Source of the DNA: Rhodobacter sp.
GTDB taxonomy: Bacteria; Pseudomonadota; Alphaproteobacteria; Rhodobacterales; Rhodobacteraceae
NCBI GenBank assembly: GCA_026708635.1
Contig: JAPOUP010000331.1
Coordinates: 1 to 37,772 of the forward strand
DNA: 37,772 nucleotides
Reading direction: 5' to 3'
Shown here: positions 15,052 through 24,135 of the stretch, piece after piece
Layout of the letters: every line of letters starts with the position of its first letter
Position numbering within the stretch: position 1 is the stretch's first letter
Position numbers and translations under genes: made by a program
The notes under the pieces: model-generated
The model's database searches: none
Told to the model about the DNA's origin: nothing
The model's input: the letters and a program-made list of their open reading frames with translations, nothing else

Positions 15052-15990
15052 GTGACCGGAGGTGTGGTGCGGGGTATCGCCGCGGCGTTGGTCGCCAACG
15101 TGATATGGGGTCTTTCGCCACTTTTCTATAAGGCGCTTTCACATGTGCCCACGTTGGAAGTGCTTTGCCATCGCACGCTCTGGTCGTTGGTGTTTTTTGG
15201 GTTCGTGCTTATCGCCGGAAGGCGATTGCGCGAGCTCGGGGGAGCGTTGGGCAGTCCGACCGCGTTTGTTGCCTCCGCGTTTGCGGCATCAATGATCGGA
15301 GCCAATTGGTTCCTGTTCATATGGTCAGTTCAGGAGGGCCGCGCGGTCGAGGCGAGCCTGGGATACTATATTTTCCCATTGGTTTCGGTTGTCCTGGGTG
15401 TCGTGTTTTTCCGCGAGACGCTGAATTCGGTGCGGCTGGTCTCCCTTGCGCTCGTGTCGGTCGCTGTTTGCCTGTTGACATGGGGGCTTGGTGCGCTGCC
15501 GTTCGTCTCCCTGGCTCTGGCGCTCACGTTTGGAGCCTACAGCGTCGCCAAGAAGAATGCCGTTTCCGGGCCGGTGGTGTCGGTAACGGCTGAAGTCGCG
15601 CTTTTGGCGCCGGTCGCGCTGGTCTGGCTTTCGGGCGTTCACTTTCTTGGTTGGGCAGGACAGGGAGCCGGGGCATTCGGCCAAAATTTCGCTGATAGCC
15701 TCCTTCTGGCGCTTTGTGGGCCGATCACCGCGACGCCGCTGATCCTTTATTCATTCGCCGCACGCCAGCTTCGGCTCGCGACTGTCGGTCTGCTGCAATA
15801 CGTAAATCCGACGCTTCAATTCCTCGTGGCCGTGCTTGTGTTCACCGAGCCATTTACTCACTGGCATGCCATGGCGTTCCCGCTTATCTGGATCGCGCTC
15901 GCGATCTACTCGTTCGCGGGGCTGCGTCTTGACAGGTCCGCGCGCAGCCCCGCGAGCAGGTCGGGAACGGAGGCCGCCACCGATACGTAG
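15052..15990 (+). CDS. rarD: RarD-type EamA/DMT-family permease
   Basis: This 312-residue, very hydrophobic protein has about ten predicted membrane helices in two EamA repeats. RarD features include the start AALVANVIWGLSPLFYKAL, EVLCHRTLWSL, ANWFLFIWSVQEGRAVEASLGYYIFPLVSVVLG and the late LRLATVGLLQYVNPTLQFLVAVLVF. Substrates of RarD proteins are not well established (an old link to chloramphenicol exists in Pseudomonas). The start is GTG at 15052 with a weak upstream purine-rich site. The last 85 bases overlap the 3' end of the convergent LOG-family gene, so the hydrophilic C-terminal tail (DRSARSPASRSG...) is encoded antisense to that gene. Confidence 0.88.
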   Translation: MTGGVVRGIAAALVANVIWGLSPLFYKALSHVPTLEVLCHRTLWSLVFFGFVLIAGRRLRELGGALGSPTAFVASAFAASMIGANWFLFIWSVQEGRAVEASLGYYIFPLVSVVLGVVFFRETLNSVRLVSLALVSVAVCLLTWGLGALPFVSLALALTFGAYSVAKKNAVSGPVVSVTAEVALLAPVALVWLSGVHFLGWAGQGAGAFGQNFADSLLLALCGPITATPLILYSFAARQLRLATVGLLQYVNPTLQFLVAVLVFTEPFTHWHAMAFPLIWIALAIYSFAGLRLDRSARSPASRSGTEAATDT

Positions 15991-16481
15991 CCACGAAGTG
16001 AGGGATCGGCGAAACCTTCGGCGATGACATGCTCCACAAGCTGTATGAGCCTGTCCCAGTATCCTTCAGTGTTCAGGACATGAATCGGTTTGCTGTGCAG
16101 GCCGAGCTGGCGCCAGGTCAAGATTTCGAAGAATTCCTCCAGCGATCCGGCCCCACCGGGCAGCACGACTGTCGCCTGCGAGTTTCGGAACATATGCATT
16201 TTGCGTTCATGCATATTTTCGGTGACGATGAGTCGGGCTAGATTTGGTTTCGTCACCTCACGGGAGACCAAATGGGCGGGGATCACGCCAAGGATCTCTC
16301 CTCCGGCTGCCAGGGCGGCGCTCGCGACCGTGCCCATGATCCCTATATCGCCGGCTCCGTAGACCAGACGCCATCCCTCGGAGGCGAGCGCCTCTCCGAA
16401 CTGACGGGCGGCGGACCGGTAGGCGGACCGGACACCATCCCGCGCGCCGCAGTAGACGCAGATCGAGATTTCATCGGACAC
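15906..16481 (-). CDS. LOG-family protein (TIGR00730), putative cytokinin-type nucleotide phosphoribohydrolase
   Basis: Members of this family with the PGGxGTxxE motif cleave nucleoside 5'-monophosphates, including cytokinin nucleotides. The 191-residue protein begins ISICVYCGARDGVRSAY. It has the Rossmann-type RLVYGAGDIGIMGTVASAALAAGG and the signature LPGGAGSLEEFFEILTWRQLG, with Ser in place of the usual Thr. The ARLIVTENMHERKMHMF segment carries the conserved Arg and Lys. Bacterial substrates are usually AMP-like nucleotides, so a role in cytokinin production should not be assumed. It converges on rarD and overlaps it by 85 bases. Confidence 0.85.
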   Translation of the reverse strand: MSDEISICVYCGARDGVRSAYRSAARQFGEALASEGWRLVYGAGDIGIMGTVASAALAAGGEILGVIPAHLVSREVTKPNLARLIVTENMHERKMHMFRNSQATVVLPGGAGSLEEFFEILTWRQLGLHSKPIHVLNTEGYWDRLIQLVEHVIAEGFADPSLRGYVSVAASVPDLLAGLRADLSRRSPANE

Positions 16482-16602
16482 GAGGGCGTTCTCCTCCGCG
16501 GAAATGCTTTTGACCGGTATTAATCATGCTGTTACATATGATCAATTGTCCGGGTGGTTTACCACGGATGCAAGAGGCGAAGTCTGGACGGCAAGGAAAG
16601 TA

Positions 16603-18066
16603 ATGGCAGATCGGACTAGGTCGGAAAGTAAACGTTTCGTCGCGTCACTGGTGACGATACCGGCTCTGCTGGCCATACTCGCTTGGTGGCTCTGGGGAGC
16701 GGAGACGTCGCTGGACCGGGAACCGAGTGTTTCGGAGACGGGCGTTTCCGACCCCGTACCCGAGCCTGTTGTCACGGTTCCCGAACCGCATTCCAATGAG
16801 GTGGGGGATTCCGGCGCGGAGAAGTCACCTCCACCGCCTGAAGAACCCCGACCGCCTAACTTTGACGTCGTTCGTGTGGACGCTGACGGAAACTCGCTGG
16901 TCGCGGGTCAGGCGGAACCCGGATCAACCGTGATCGTTCTTTTGGATGGTGACGAGGTCTCGCGCGCTCAAGCCGGTTTGGACGGGAGTTTCGCGACCAT
17001 TCTGGAGCTTCCCCCGGCACAGGCCCAGCGCCAGATGAGCTTGATCATGGAAATGGACGGGCGTGAGAGTGTCGAATCCGATGCCGTGGTCGTCATAGCA
17101 TCCGTTCCTGAGGACGATCGACACGATCCGGGGACCGGCGACACGACCACCGTTTCCGTGACCGATGGTGGGGCCGCCCCGGAGGTCAATGAACGCGGTT
17201 CGCCTGAACTTAAGGACTCCCGTGCGGGAGAGATCGCGCTGGCTTCCGGCGACGACAACGGGCCGACGGAGCCGGGAGGGGACGCTTCGGAAATCACCGT
17301 TCCTTCCTCGCCCCAAGCCTCGCCGTCCGACGTCCGGCCGGTGGCCGAGACGTTGATCCCGGAGAAAGAAGCGCTACCCCAAACCGGCGGATCACCCTTG
17401 GCGGGCCAAGCCGGTACGGACGCGTCCAAACCGTCGGTCAGCGTTCAGGCCGAGACCGGAGGTCGCGCGGACGACGGGATTGATGGCTCTGGCACCTCCG
17501 TCCCGCCCGATCAGAGACCGGAACCCCCGGTAGTCATGTTGGCTGACGACAGCGGCGTCAGGATCCTCCAGTCCGGCGGAGACGAAACCCGGGGCGGACG
17601 GACGGTTGTGATCGATACTATTATGTATGACGAAGCCGGTGAGGTGCTGCTCGGCGGTCGAGGAACGACTAACGGCTTCGTGCGCGTCTACCTTGACAAC
17701 GAGCCGGTGGTTACGGCCCGTATTGATGAGGACGGCCAATGGCGAACGCCCCTTCCCGGACTTGAAAGCGGGCGATTCGATCTTCGTGTCGACCAGTTGG
17801 ACATTGAAGGGCAGGTAACGTCGCGCGTGGAAACGCCGTTCCAGCGGGAGGACAGGAAGGTACTCGAGGCCATCCGCCGCGATAGTGGTTCAAAGGGAAG
17901 TCGGATTCGTATAATCACCGTACAGCGTGGCAATACCCTGTGGGGCATCGCGCGCGACAGATATGGCGAGGGAATTCTTTACGTTCGGGTGTTTGAGGCC
18001 AATCGCGCACGCATCCGCGATCCGGATCTTATCTATCCCGGGCAGATTTTCGCTCTTCCGGAGTAG
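16603..18066 (+). CDS. Membrane-anchored LysM peptidoglycan-binding protein
   Basis: The 487-residue protein starts at ATG 16603, preceded by AAGGAAAG. An upstream in-frame start at 16504 lacks this site. Residues 13-32 form one membrane helix (VASLVTIPALLAILAWWLWG), so most of the chain should be periplasmic. Next come an acidic, Pro-rich linker and a small beta domain (about 85-145: VDADGNSLVAGQAEPGSTV). A long low-complexity stretch and a second similar beta domain (about 340-420: GGRGTTNGFVRVYLDNEPVV) follow. A C-terminal LysM domain (about 435-487: VQRGNTLWGIARDRYGEG, ending DPDLIYPGQIFALPE) binds peptidoglycan. Proteins of this layout often lie beside the ABC exporter gene in Rhodobacterales. 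A cell-wall tether is likely; no enzyme domain is seen. Confidence 0.82.
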   Translation: MADRTRSESKRFVASLVTIPALLAILAWWLWGAETSLDREPSVSETGVSDPVPEPVVTVPEPHSNEVGDSGAEKSPPPPEEPRPPNFDVVRVDADGNSLVAGQAEPGSTVIVLLDGDEVSRAQAGLDGSFATILELPPAQAQRQMSLIMEMDGRESVESDAVVVIASVPEDDRHDPGTGDTTTVSVTDGGAAPEVNERGSPELKDSRAGEIALASGDDNGPTEPGGDASEITVPSSPQASPSDVRPVAETLIPEKEALPQTGGSPLAGQAGTDASKPSVSVQAETGGRADDGIDGSGTSVPPDQRPEPPVVMLADDSGVRILQSGGDETRGGRTVVIDTIMYDEAGEVLLGGRGTTNGFVRVYLDNEPVVTARIDEDGQWRTPLPGLESGRFDLRVDQLDIEGQVTSRVETPFQREDRKVLEAIRRDSGSKGSRIRIITVQRGNTLWGIARDRYGEGILYVRVFEANRARIRDPDLIYPGQIFALPE

Positions 18067-18157
18067 CCGGAGTTCCCGCCGGCATTGTGTCCCGATACCT
18101 ATGTAAACTCCGGCAAGGCCTTCTTCAGTGAGCGCGCGGAAGCCTGAAAGGAACGTC

Positions 18158-20017
18158 ATGTCCGACCCCGATCAGATCGCGGACGTGCATATCAAGAGCG
18201 GCCTGCGGACAATCCGGCGTGTTGCTCCTTACCTTTGGCCGCGCGGACAGATATGGGTTAAGTGCCGCGTGGTTCTCGCGCTGCTGGCATTGCTGCTCTC
18301 GAAGCTGGTCGCGGTCGGTACGCCTTTTTTCTATAAGACTGCGGTTGATGCGCTGACGGGCGACACGCTGGAGCCAGCGACAATGCTTGCGGTTGGAGCG
18401 GTTGGGCTGACGGTGGCTTACGGCGTCGCGCGGCTTATGAGCGTTGGATTCCAGCAACTCCGCGACGTGATATTCGCGCGGGTGGGCCAGAGAGCGCTCC
18501 GGCGGATAGCGCTCGAGACCTTCAGGCACATACACCGGCTTTCGATGCGCTATCACATCACCCGAAAGACCGGCGGACTTTCCCGGATCATCGAGCGCGG
18601 TGTCAAAGGGGTCGAGTTTCTGCTGCGGTTCCTGCTGTTCTCGATCGGGCCACTGATTCTGGAACTGCTTATGATAGGCGTGGTTCTCGCCGTTGTCTTC
18701 GACATCTGGTATCTCGTAATCGTCGCGGTGACGATCGCCCTGTATATTGTCTTTACGTTCAGGGTCACGGAATGGCGTGTCCAAATCCGTAAGATCATGA
18801 ACGATCAGGACACCGACGCGAACCAGAAAGCGATAGATAGCCTGCTTAACTTCGAGACCGTCAAGTACTTCGGGGCCGAGAGACGTGAGGCTGAACGTTA
18901 TGACCTCTCGATGGAAGGTTATGAAGCTGCGGCGCTGCGGACCTCGTATTCTCTGGCGTTCCTTAATTTCGGCCAGTCTTTTCTGATAACCTCCGGCTTG
19001 GTAGCGGTGATGGTCATGGCGGCGGTAGGTGTCCAGCAGGGAACCCTGACCGTCGGGGACTTCGTGATGGTGAATGCCTACATGATACAGATCACCATGC
19101 CGCTGAACTTTCTGGGAACCGTCTACCGCGAGATTCGCCAGGCTTTGGTGGATATGGGTGAGATGTTCGATCTGCTGGACCAGCCGCCGGAGGTTTCGGA
19201 CCGGGACGGCGCCAGAGAACTCAGAGTCTCCGGAGGTGAAGTGCGGTTCGATCGCGTTCTGTTCCGTTACGAGGACACCAGACCGATTCTAAAGGGTATC
19301 AGCCTGACCGTACGGGCAGGTATGACCGTCGCGATTGTCGGGCCTTCGGGTTCCGGAAAATCCACGATCGGCCGGCTGCTGTTCCGTTTTTACGATGTAA
19401 CGGCGGGAGGCCTTTATATCGACGGACAGGACATCCGCGATGTTACCCAGGAAAGCCTTCACGCCGAAGTTGGCGTGGTTCCGCAGGATACCGTGCTATT
19501 CAATGACACAATCTACTATAATATCGCCTACGGTCGTCCCGGTGCGAGCCGTCGGGAAGTGGAGGAGGCGGCGAGGGCCGCGAAAATCCATGATTTCATC
19601 ACCGGACTTCCGGACGGTTACGGATCTTTAGTGGGAGAGCGGGGGCTAAAACTGTCCGGCGGGGAAAAACAGCGTGTGGGAATTGCCCGAACGCTACTAA
19701 AGAATCCGCCAATACTGCTTCTGGACGAGGCGACCAGTGCGCTGGACTCCGAAACCGAGGCGGAAATCCAGGACGAGTTGAGGGAGATGGGTGAGGGGCG
19801 CACCGTCATCACCATAGCGCATCGGCTGTCCACAATCGTGCATGCGGACCTGATCGTCTTTCTGGAAAACGGCGTCATTGTGGAAAGAGGAACCCACGAG
19901 GGCCTGCTCGCGATAGAAGGCCGTTACGCGACGCTATGGCACGGGCAGGTGGCTGACCGCGGTTCCTCCGACCGGATGCAGCGGGCCGGGATTGACGCAG
20001 GGCCTGTGGGCGCATGA
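18158..20017 (+). CDS. Atm1/ABCB7-like ABC half-transporter
   Basis: This 619-residue protein has a membrane domain (about residues 30-330, six helices) fused to an ATPase. The ATPase carries Walker A GPSGSGKST (about 394-402), signature LSGGEKQR (about 499), Walker B ILLLDEATSALD and the switch IAHRLST. The membrane part contains the helix DQDTDANQKAIDSLLNFETVKYF, which is characteristic of the Atm1/HMT1 group that exports glutathione or glutathione-linked sulfur and metal conjugates. The ATG at 18158 has AAAGGA upstream. A GTG at 18128 would extend it by ten residues and is less likely. It probably works as a homodimer in the inner membrane. The exact cargo is an inference from subgroup. 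Confidence 0.87.
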   Translation: MSDPDQIADVHIKSGLRTIRRVAPYLWPRGQIWVKCRVVLALLALLLSKLVAVGTPFFYKTAVDALTGDTLEPATMLAVGAVGLTVAYGVARLMSVGFQQLRDVIFARVGQRALRRIALETFRHIHRLSMRYHITRKTGGLSRIIERGVKGVEFLLRFLLFSIGPLILELLMIGVVLAVVFDIWYLVIVAVTIALYIVFTFRVTEWRVQIRKIMNDQDTDANQKAIDSLLNFETVKYFGAERREAERYDLSMEGYEAAALRTSYSLAFLNFGQSFLITSGLVAVMVMAAVGVQQGTLTVGDFVMVNAYMIQITMPLNFLGTVYREIRQALVDMGEMFDLLDQPPEVSDRDGARELRVSGGEVRFDRVLFRYEDTRPILKGISLTVRAGMTVAIVGPSGSGKSTIGRLLFRFYDVTAGGLYIDGQDIRDVTQESLHAEVGVVPQDTVLFNDTIYYNIAYGRPGASRREVEEAARAAKIHDFITGLPDGYGSLVGERGLKLSGGEKQRVGIARTLLKNPPILLLDEATSALDSETEAEIQDELREMGEGRTVITIAHRLSTIVHADLIVFLENGVIVERGTHEGLLAIEGRYATLWHGQVADRGSSDRMQRAGIDAGPVGA

Positions 20018-20291
20018 CCGGAGTCGTTCGGTTGGTCAGCCGTTGACCGCCGGAAGCGCGAGGCGCATCGCGCCAAATGCGGGTTTCGGGGTCTCGTGAT
20101 GCCCTGACCGTGAAATGTCGCCGGGGTATGGAAAAGGTTCTCCGGCTTTCGGAAAACAGCCGGTGACAGCCCGCGGGATCCGCGAAATGGGTTTCTATCC
20201 CCCAAATCCACGGCACTGCGGATCCGTCACGCCTCGGGCCGGGGCCGGCCGGTCGTCCCGTCGGGAGCGCGCGCATGTGCCAGACCTGCGG
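20018..20291. other. Convergent intergenic region between the ABC exporter and xth
   Basis: These 274 bases separate convergent genes and contain no plausible protein. A perfect six-pair stem (CCGGCT 20142-20147 with AGCCGG 20158-20163, ten-base loop) could serve in transcript ending but has no U tract. Further GC-rich short stems lie at 20230-20260. Confidence 0.35.
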
Positions 20292-21071
20292 TCATGCATC
20301 GAGTTCGACCACGACGGGAACATGGTCGGACGGCTTTTCGAGATCCCGAACATGCTCATCTATGTGACAGCCGATCATCATGTCCGCCGCCTGGGGTGTC
20401 AGAAGGAAATGATCGATTCGGATGCCGTGGTTGCGTCTGCGCGCGCCGCCCTGATAGTCCCAGAACGTATAATGCCCGTGTGCCTGCTCGCGGGCGCGGA
20501 ATGCCTCGGTGAAACCGAGGTTGACTATCCTGCGGAACGCGTCGCGGGTTTCCTGAAGGTAGAGCGCGTCGGCTTCCCAGGATTCCGGTTTGGCCGCATC
20601 CTCCGCTTGCGGAATGACGTTGTAGTCACCCGCCATCAGGGCCGGCTCCTCGCTGTCCAGCAGGGTTCGCGCGCGCAGTCTCAGGCGCTCCATCCAGCTA
20701 AGTTTGTATTGGTATTTCGGTCCGGGCGTCGGGTTTCCATTCGGAAGGTATAGACAGCAGACCCTTATGGCTTTCCGGTTCACTACGGTCGCTTCTATCC
20801 ATCTCGCCTGCTCGTCATTCCCGTCACCGGGAAGTCCCCGCCGCACATCCTCGATCTGGAGTTTTGACAGTATCGCGACCCCGTTGAAGCCTTTCTGACC
20901 ATGCACCGCGACGTTGTAGCCGAGATCCCGGAAGGGCTCGCCGGGAAAGGCTTCCTCGGCCGATTTGATCTCCTGTAACAACGCAACGTCGGGCTGTGCC
21001 TGCGTGAGCCAGTCGATCAGGGCTTTCATGCGTGCGTTTATGCCATTGACGTTGAAGGTTGCGATTAACAT
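20292..21071 (-). CDS. xth: Exodeoxyribonuclease III
   Basis: Exonuclease III removes nucleotides from 3' ends and cuts at abasic sites in base-excision repair. The 259-residue protein shows the family motifs in order: NVNGINAR (residues 8-14), LLQEIK with metal-binding Glu34, GFNGVAILSK, YLPNGNP, the Asp-Asn pair in AGDYNVIP, RIDHFLLT and the final SDHVPVV with the catalytic Asp-His. The ATG at 21071 gives the standard start MLIATFNVNG. An upstream in-frame start at 21101 adds ten untypical residues. The gene is alone on the minus strand and convergent with the ABC exporter. Confidence 0.93.
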   Translation of the reverse strand: MLIATFNVNGINARMKALIDWLTQAQPDVALLQEIKSAEEAFPGEPFRDLGYNVAVHGQKGFNGVAILSKLQIEDVRRGLPGDGNDEQARWIEATVVNRKAIRVCCLYLPNGNPTPGPKYQYKLSWMERLRLRARTLLDSEEPALMAGDYNVIPQAEDAAKPESWEADALYLQETRDAFRRIVNLGFTEAFRAREQAHGHYTFWDYQGGARRRNHGIRIDHFLLTPQAADMMIGCHIDEHVRDLEKPSDHVPVVVELDA

Positions 21072-21296
21072 TGCGACTCCCAATCCCGGACAATATAGCA
21101 TATGCGGTGAATCAGGGGAAACCGTATCGGAACTTCGGCCGGCGGTTACCGCTAACTCGTCCGCGCCGGAGCGTCTCGGTCCCGTCGCGGTTCTCCGTCG
21201 GGCGCTCTTCGAACGCCCGCGGCCCGCCTGATGCGATCCTCGCGCCCCGCATTACGCCGGAAATAAAGTTTGGCAATTCAAACCGTCGAAGACGGG

Positions 21297-21623
21297 TCAG
21301 ATTGAGAAGGACGTGCCGCAGCCGCAGGAACTGGTCACGTTGGGGTTGTCGATTACGAAGCGTGCGCCGATTAGCTCTTCCGAATAGTCGATGGTCGCGC
21401 TGGCGAGAAAGGGAAGGGAGACTTCGTCGATTACCACACGCTCGCCACTGGGGCCGTGCAGGACGGTGTCGCCCTCCGCGGGGTCATCCAGCGAGATGTC
21501 ATACTGAAAGCCCGAGCAGCCTCCACCATCGACGGCAACGCGTAGCGCCTTGCCGCTGTCGCCCGCGCCAATCCTGGCAAGCTGGTTAAAGGCGCGGTCC
21601 GTAACTTTGGGTGGAATGATCAC
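21297..21623 (-). CDS. A-type iron-sulfur carrier (ErpA/IscA family)
   Basis: These small proteins carry Fe-S clusters to client apoproteins. From the GTG at 21623 the product has 108 residues and begins MIIPPKVTDRAFNQL, the normal family start; the open frame continues upstream to 21749, into dgt, and is ignored. The three cluster cysteines are present: GGGCSGFQYDI and the C-terminal SSCGCGTSFSI. The motif NPNVTSSCGCG is near that of ErpA/HesB proteins, but a firm choice between ErpA and IscA is not possible. It is divergent from the dGTPase gene, with starts about 75 bp apart. Confidence 0.9.
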   Translation of the reverse strand: MIIPPKVTDRAFNQLARIGAGDSGKALRVAVDGGGCSGFQYDISLDDPAEGDTVLHGPSGERVVIDEVSLPFLASATIDYSEELIGARFVIDNPNVTSSCGCGTSFSI

Positions 21624-21699
21624 GGCTTGAATTCCGGCATTCAGGTTTCGCCGGGAACAGGATATACGCGCTATGGGACCTCGTGGCAAGGACCGACCG

Positions 21700-22836
21700 A
21701 TGCTCAGGGATTCCGCCTCACGCGAGAGCCTGTCACGCGGACGGCTCAATTTCGAAGGCGAGAGCCGTTTCAGGACGTGCTTCCAGCGCGACCGTGACCG
21801 TATTGTTCATTCCAGCGCATTCAGAAGACTGAAACACAAAACGCAGGTCTTCATCGAGCATGAAGGCGACTACTACCGAACGCGGATGACGCATTCCATC
21901 GAGGTGGCGCAGGTGGCCAGAACGGTCGCTCTGGCACTTGGTCTGAACGAGACCCTGGCGGAGGCGGTGGCGCTTGCCCACGACCTCGGCCATCCGCCAT
22001 TCGGTCACGCGGGCGAAGAAACGCTCCAACGACTGATGGAACCATATGGTGGGTTCGATCACAACGCCCAGGCGATCCGGATCGTCACATCACTGGAACG
22101 CCATTACGCCGGTTTCGATGGCTTGAATCTCACATGGGAGACTCTGGAGGGTATCGCCAAGCACAATGGGCCGATGTTGGGTGACATTCCGTACGCGCTG
22201 GCTGAATACAACCGTCGCCACGACCTTGAGCTTGGCGCCCACGCGAGTCTCGAGGCGCAGGTGGCCGCGGTGGCCGACGATCTGGCCTATTGCAGCCATG
22301 ATCTACATGACGGACTTCGCGCGGGGCTTTTCTCAACGGATGAACTCGCGGATCTGCCTTTGCTCGGGGAATGCTTCGCCGATGTCGACAGTTTGCATCC
22401 GGGCCTTGACCGGTCCCGGCGCCAACACGAGGCGCTGCGCCGATTCTTCGGCTTGATGGTCGAGGATCTGATCGCGGAATCGTCAAGTAGGCTTGCGGAA
22501 CTGGCCCCCGATTCCCCGACCGATGTCCGTCGGGCCGGAAAGCCCATGGTCAGGTTTTCCGGATCGTTCCAGGAACGGAAGCGGGTCATAAGGGAATTTC
22601 TCCTGGACCGTATGTATCGAGCGCCTGAGGTTCTGGAGATGCGGCGACATGTCAAAAAAACCATCGAAGCGCTGTTTCCGACGTTTATGGCGCGAACGGA
22701 GCTTTTGCCCGAGCAATGGCACAGGGATGTGGAAGCGGCCGGTGGCGAAACGGCGGTGGCGCGTATAGTCGCGGATTACATTTCCGGCATGACCGATCGT
22801 TTTGCGCTTCAGGAGCACAGGCGGCTTTGCGGCTAG
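21700..22836 (+). CDS. dgt: Deoxyguanosinetriphosphate triphosphohydrolase-like HD protein
   Basis: dGTPases split dNTPs into deoxynucleoside and triphosphate, adjusting nucleotide pools. The 378-residue protein has the family start SRESLSRGRLNFEGESRFRTCFQRDRDRIVHSSAFRRL and KTQVF. The HD metal-binding residues follow: His65 in RMTHSIEVAQVAR, His94-Asp95 in ALAHDLGHPPFGHAG, and a later Asp in AAVADDLAYCSHDLHDGLRAG. ATG 21700 is chosen because AAGGA lies seven bases upstream; an ATG at 21673 adds nine residues. The length fits the shorter (type 2) dGTPase-like class common in alphaproteobacteria. It often neighbours the A-type carrier gene in this group. Confidence 0.92.
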   Translation: MLRDSASRESLSRGRLNFEGESRFRTCFQRDRDRIVHSSAFRRLKHKTQVFIEHEGDYYRTRMTHSIEVAQVARTVALALGLNETLAEAVALAHDLGHPPFGHAGEETLQRLMEPYGGFDHNAQAIRIVTSLERHYAGFDGLNLTWETLEGIAKHNGPMLGDIPYALAEYNRRHDLELGAHASLEAQVAAVADDLAYCSHDLHDGLRAGLFSTDELADLPLLGECFADVDSLHPGLDRSRRQHEALRRFFGLMVEDLIAESSSRLAELAPDSPTDVRRAGKPMVRFSGSFQERKRVIREFLLDRMYRAPEVLEMRRHVKKTIEALFPTFMARTELLPEQWHRDVEAAGGETAVARIVADYISGMTDRFALQEHRRLCG

Positions 22837-22928
22837 CCGGGAGAAACCGTTCGGGCGCCTCGCGCGAATGAACGGACAGTCCGCGCGGCCTTCATCGACG
22901 GTATGAATGTTCCCGCCCCGGCATGGGG

Positions 22929-22960
22929 CGCGGCGGCCTGGGAACTCCCGGCCCGCCGCG
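22929..22960. terminator. Bidirectional hairpin between dgt and kynU
   Basis: CGCGGCGGCCTGGGA (22929-22943) pairs with TCCCGGCCCGCCGCG (22946-22960). There are about 14 pairs with one mismatch and one wobble, and the inner pairs must open to form a loop. It lies between two convergent genes, two bases after the kynU stop. Only three T residues follow on the plus side, so its strength as an intrinsic terminator is uncertain. Confidence 0.5.
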
Positions 22961-22962
22961 TT

Positions 22963-24135
22963 TCAGGGCATGTTGGATAAGCGACCGTCCCGGATGTGAC
23001 TGGACATGATGTCTTCAAGCGCATCCACCGCGGCCAGAATATCGGTTTCGTCAAGATAGAGGGGGGCTATACCAAAGCGCATGGTGTCCGGAGCGCGGAA
23101 ATCTCCGATTACGCCCCTGTTGGCGAGCGCCTGTATCACGGCCTCGCCATGCCTGGAGGTGAACGAGACCTGGCTTCCACGAAGCGCCGGATCACGCGGG
23201 CCCGCCAGCGACAGACCGTCGCAGCGGGCCTCCACTTCGGCGATAAAGAGTTCCGAAAGGGCGATGGAGGCGGAATGCAGTTCATCCATGTCCAGATTTT
23301 CCCATATTCGCATCGCCTCCTCCAGCGCGGTCATCTGGATTACCGGGGGAGTCCCGACACGCATGCGCTCGATCGAGGATGCTGGGCGATAGTCGGCCTC
23401 AAACGCGAACGGCGTTTCGTGGCCCAGCCAGCCGGAGAGCGCCGGGACCGCCCGCTCGGTCAGATCCGGACGGATATAAATGAATGCCGGAGCGCCGGGA
23501 CCGCCATTGAGAAACTTGTACGTGCAGCCGACCGCGAATTCACAGCCGCAACCCGCCACATCTACCGGGAACGCGCCCGCGGAATGCGCGAGATCCCAGA
23601 TCATTACGGCACCGGCGTCACGGGCGGCCCTTGAGACCGATTCCATGTCGTGACGACGGCCGGTTCGGTAGTCGGTCTCCGTCAGCATAACGGCGGCGAC
23701 ACCCGCGTTGATCCGCTCCGGAATATCCCCGGGAGCGACGGTGCGCAGTTCGTGGCCTTTGTCGAGGGACGACAGCAGGCCCCGCGCGATGTACAGGTCG
23801 GAAGGGAAATTCCCTGTGTCGGACAGCACCACTTTTCGCTTGGGACGCATTTCCAGTGCCGCCGCCAATGCTTGGTAAATCTTGATTGACAGGGTGTCGC
23901 CCATCACGACGCTGCCGCTTGGGGCCCCTATGATCCGCGCGACCTGATTGCCAACACGGATAGGCTGCTCCATCCATCGGCATTCGGACCATCCCAGGAT
24001 CAGCCGCTTACCCCATTCCTGGGTCAGCACGGCCTCGACGCGTGGAGTGACCGACTTCGGGAGTGGCCCCAGTGAGTTACCGTTGAGATACACAATCCCT
24101 TCCGGCAGCGCGAAAAGATCCTTCCTGGGAAACAT
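22963..24135 (-). CDS. kynU: Kynureninase
   Basis: Kynureninase is a PLP enzyme that cleaves kynurenine to anthranilate and alanine in tryptophan breakdown. The 390-residue protein shows the start YLNGNSLGPLP (residues 16-26). It has a phosphate/PLP region including TGNFPSDLYI and the cofactor residues Asp181 and His184 in MIWDLAHSAGAFP. The Schiff-base Lys207 is in CTYKFLNGGPGAPAF, and a late RFGIAPLYL is present. The ATG at 24135 is preceded by AGAGAAAG. No tryptophan 2,3-dioxygenase or formamidase gene adjoins it here, so the rest of the pathway must lie elsewhere or the enzyme serves salvage. Confidence 0.93.
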   Translation of the reverse strand: MFPRKDLFALPEGIVYLNGNSLGPLPKSVTPRVEAVLTQEWGKRLILGWSECRWMEQPIRVGNQVARIIGAPSGSVVMGDTLSIKIYQALAAALEMRPKRKVVLSDTGNFPSDLYIARGLLSSLDKGHELRTVAPGDIPERINAGVAAVMLTETDYRTGRRHDMESVSRAARDAGAVMIWDLAHSAGAFPVDVAGCGCEFAVGCTYKFLNGGPGAPAFIYIRPDLTERAVPALSGWLGHETPFAFEADYRPASSIERMRVGTPPVIQMTALEEAMRIWENLDMDELHSASIALSELFIAEVEARCDGLSLAGPRDPALRGSQVSFTSRHGEAVIQALANRGVIGDFRAPDTMRFGIAPLYLDETDILAAVDALEDIMSSHIRDGRLSNMP

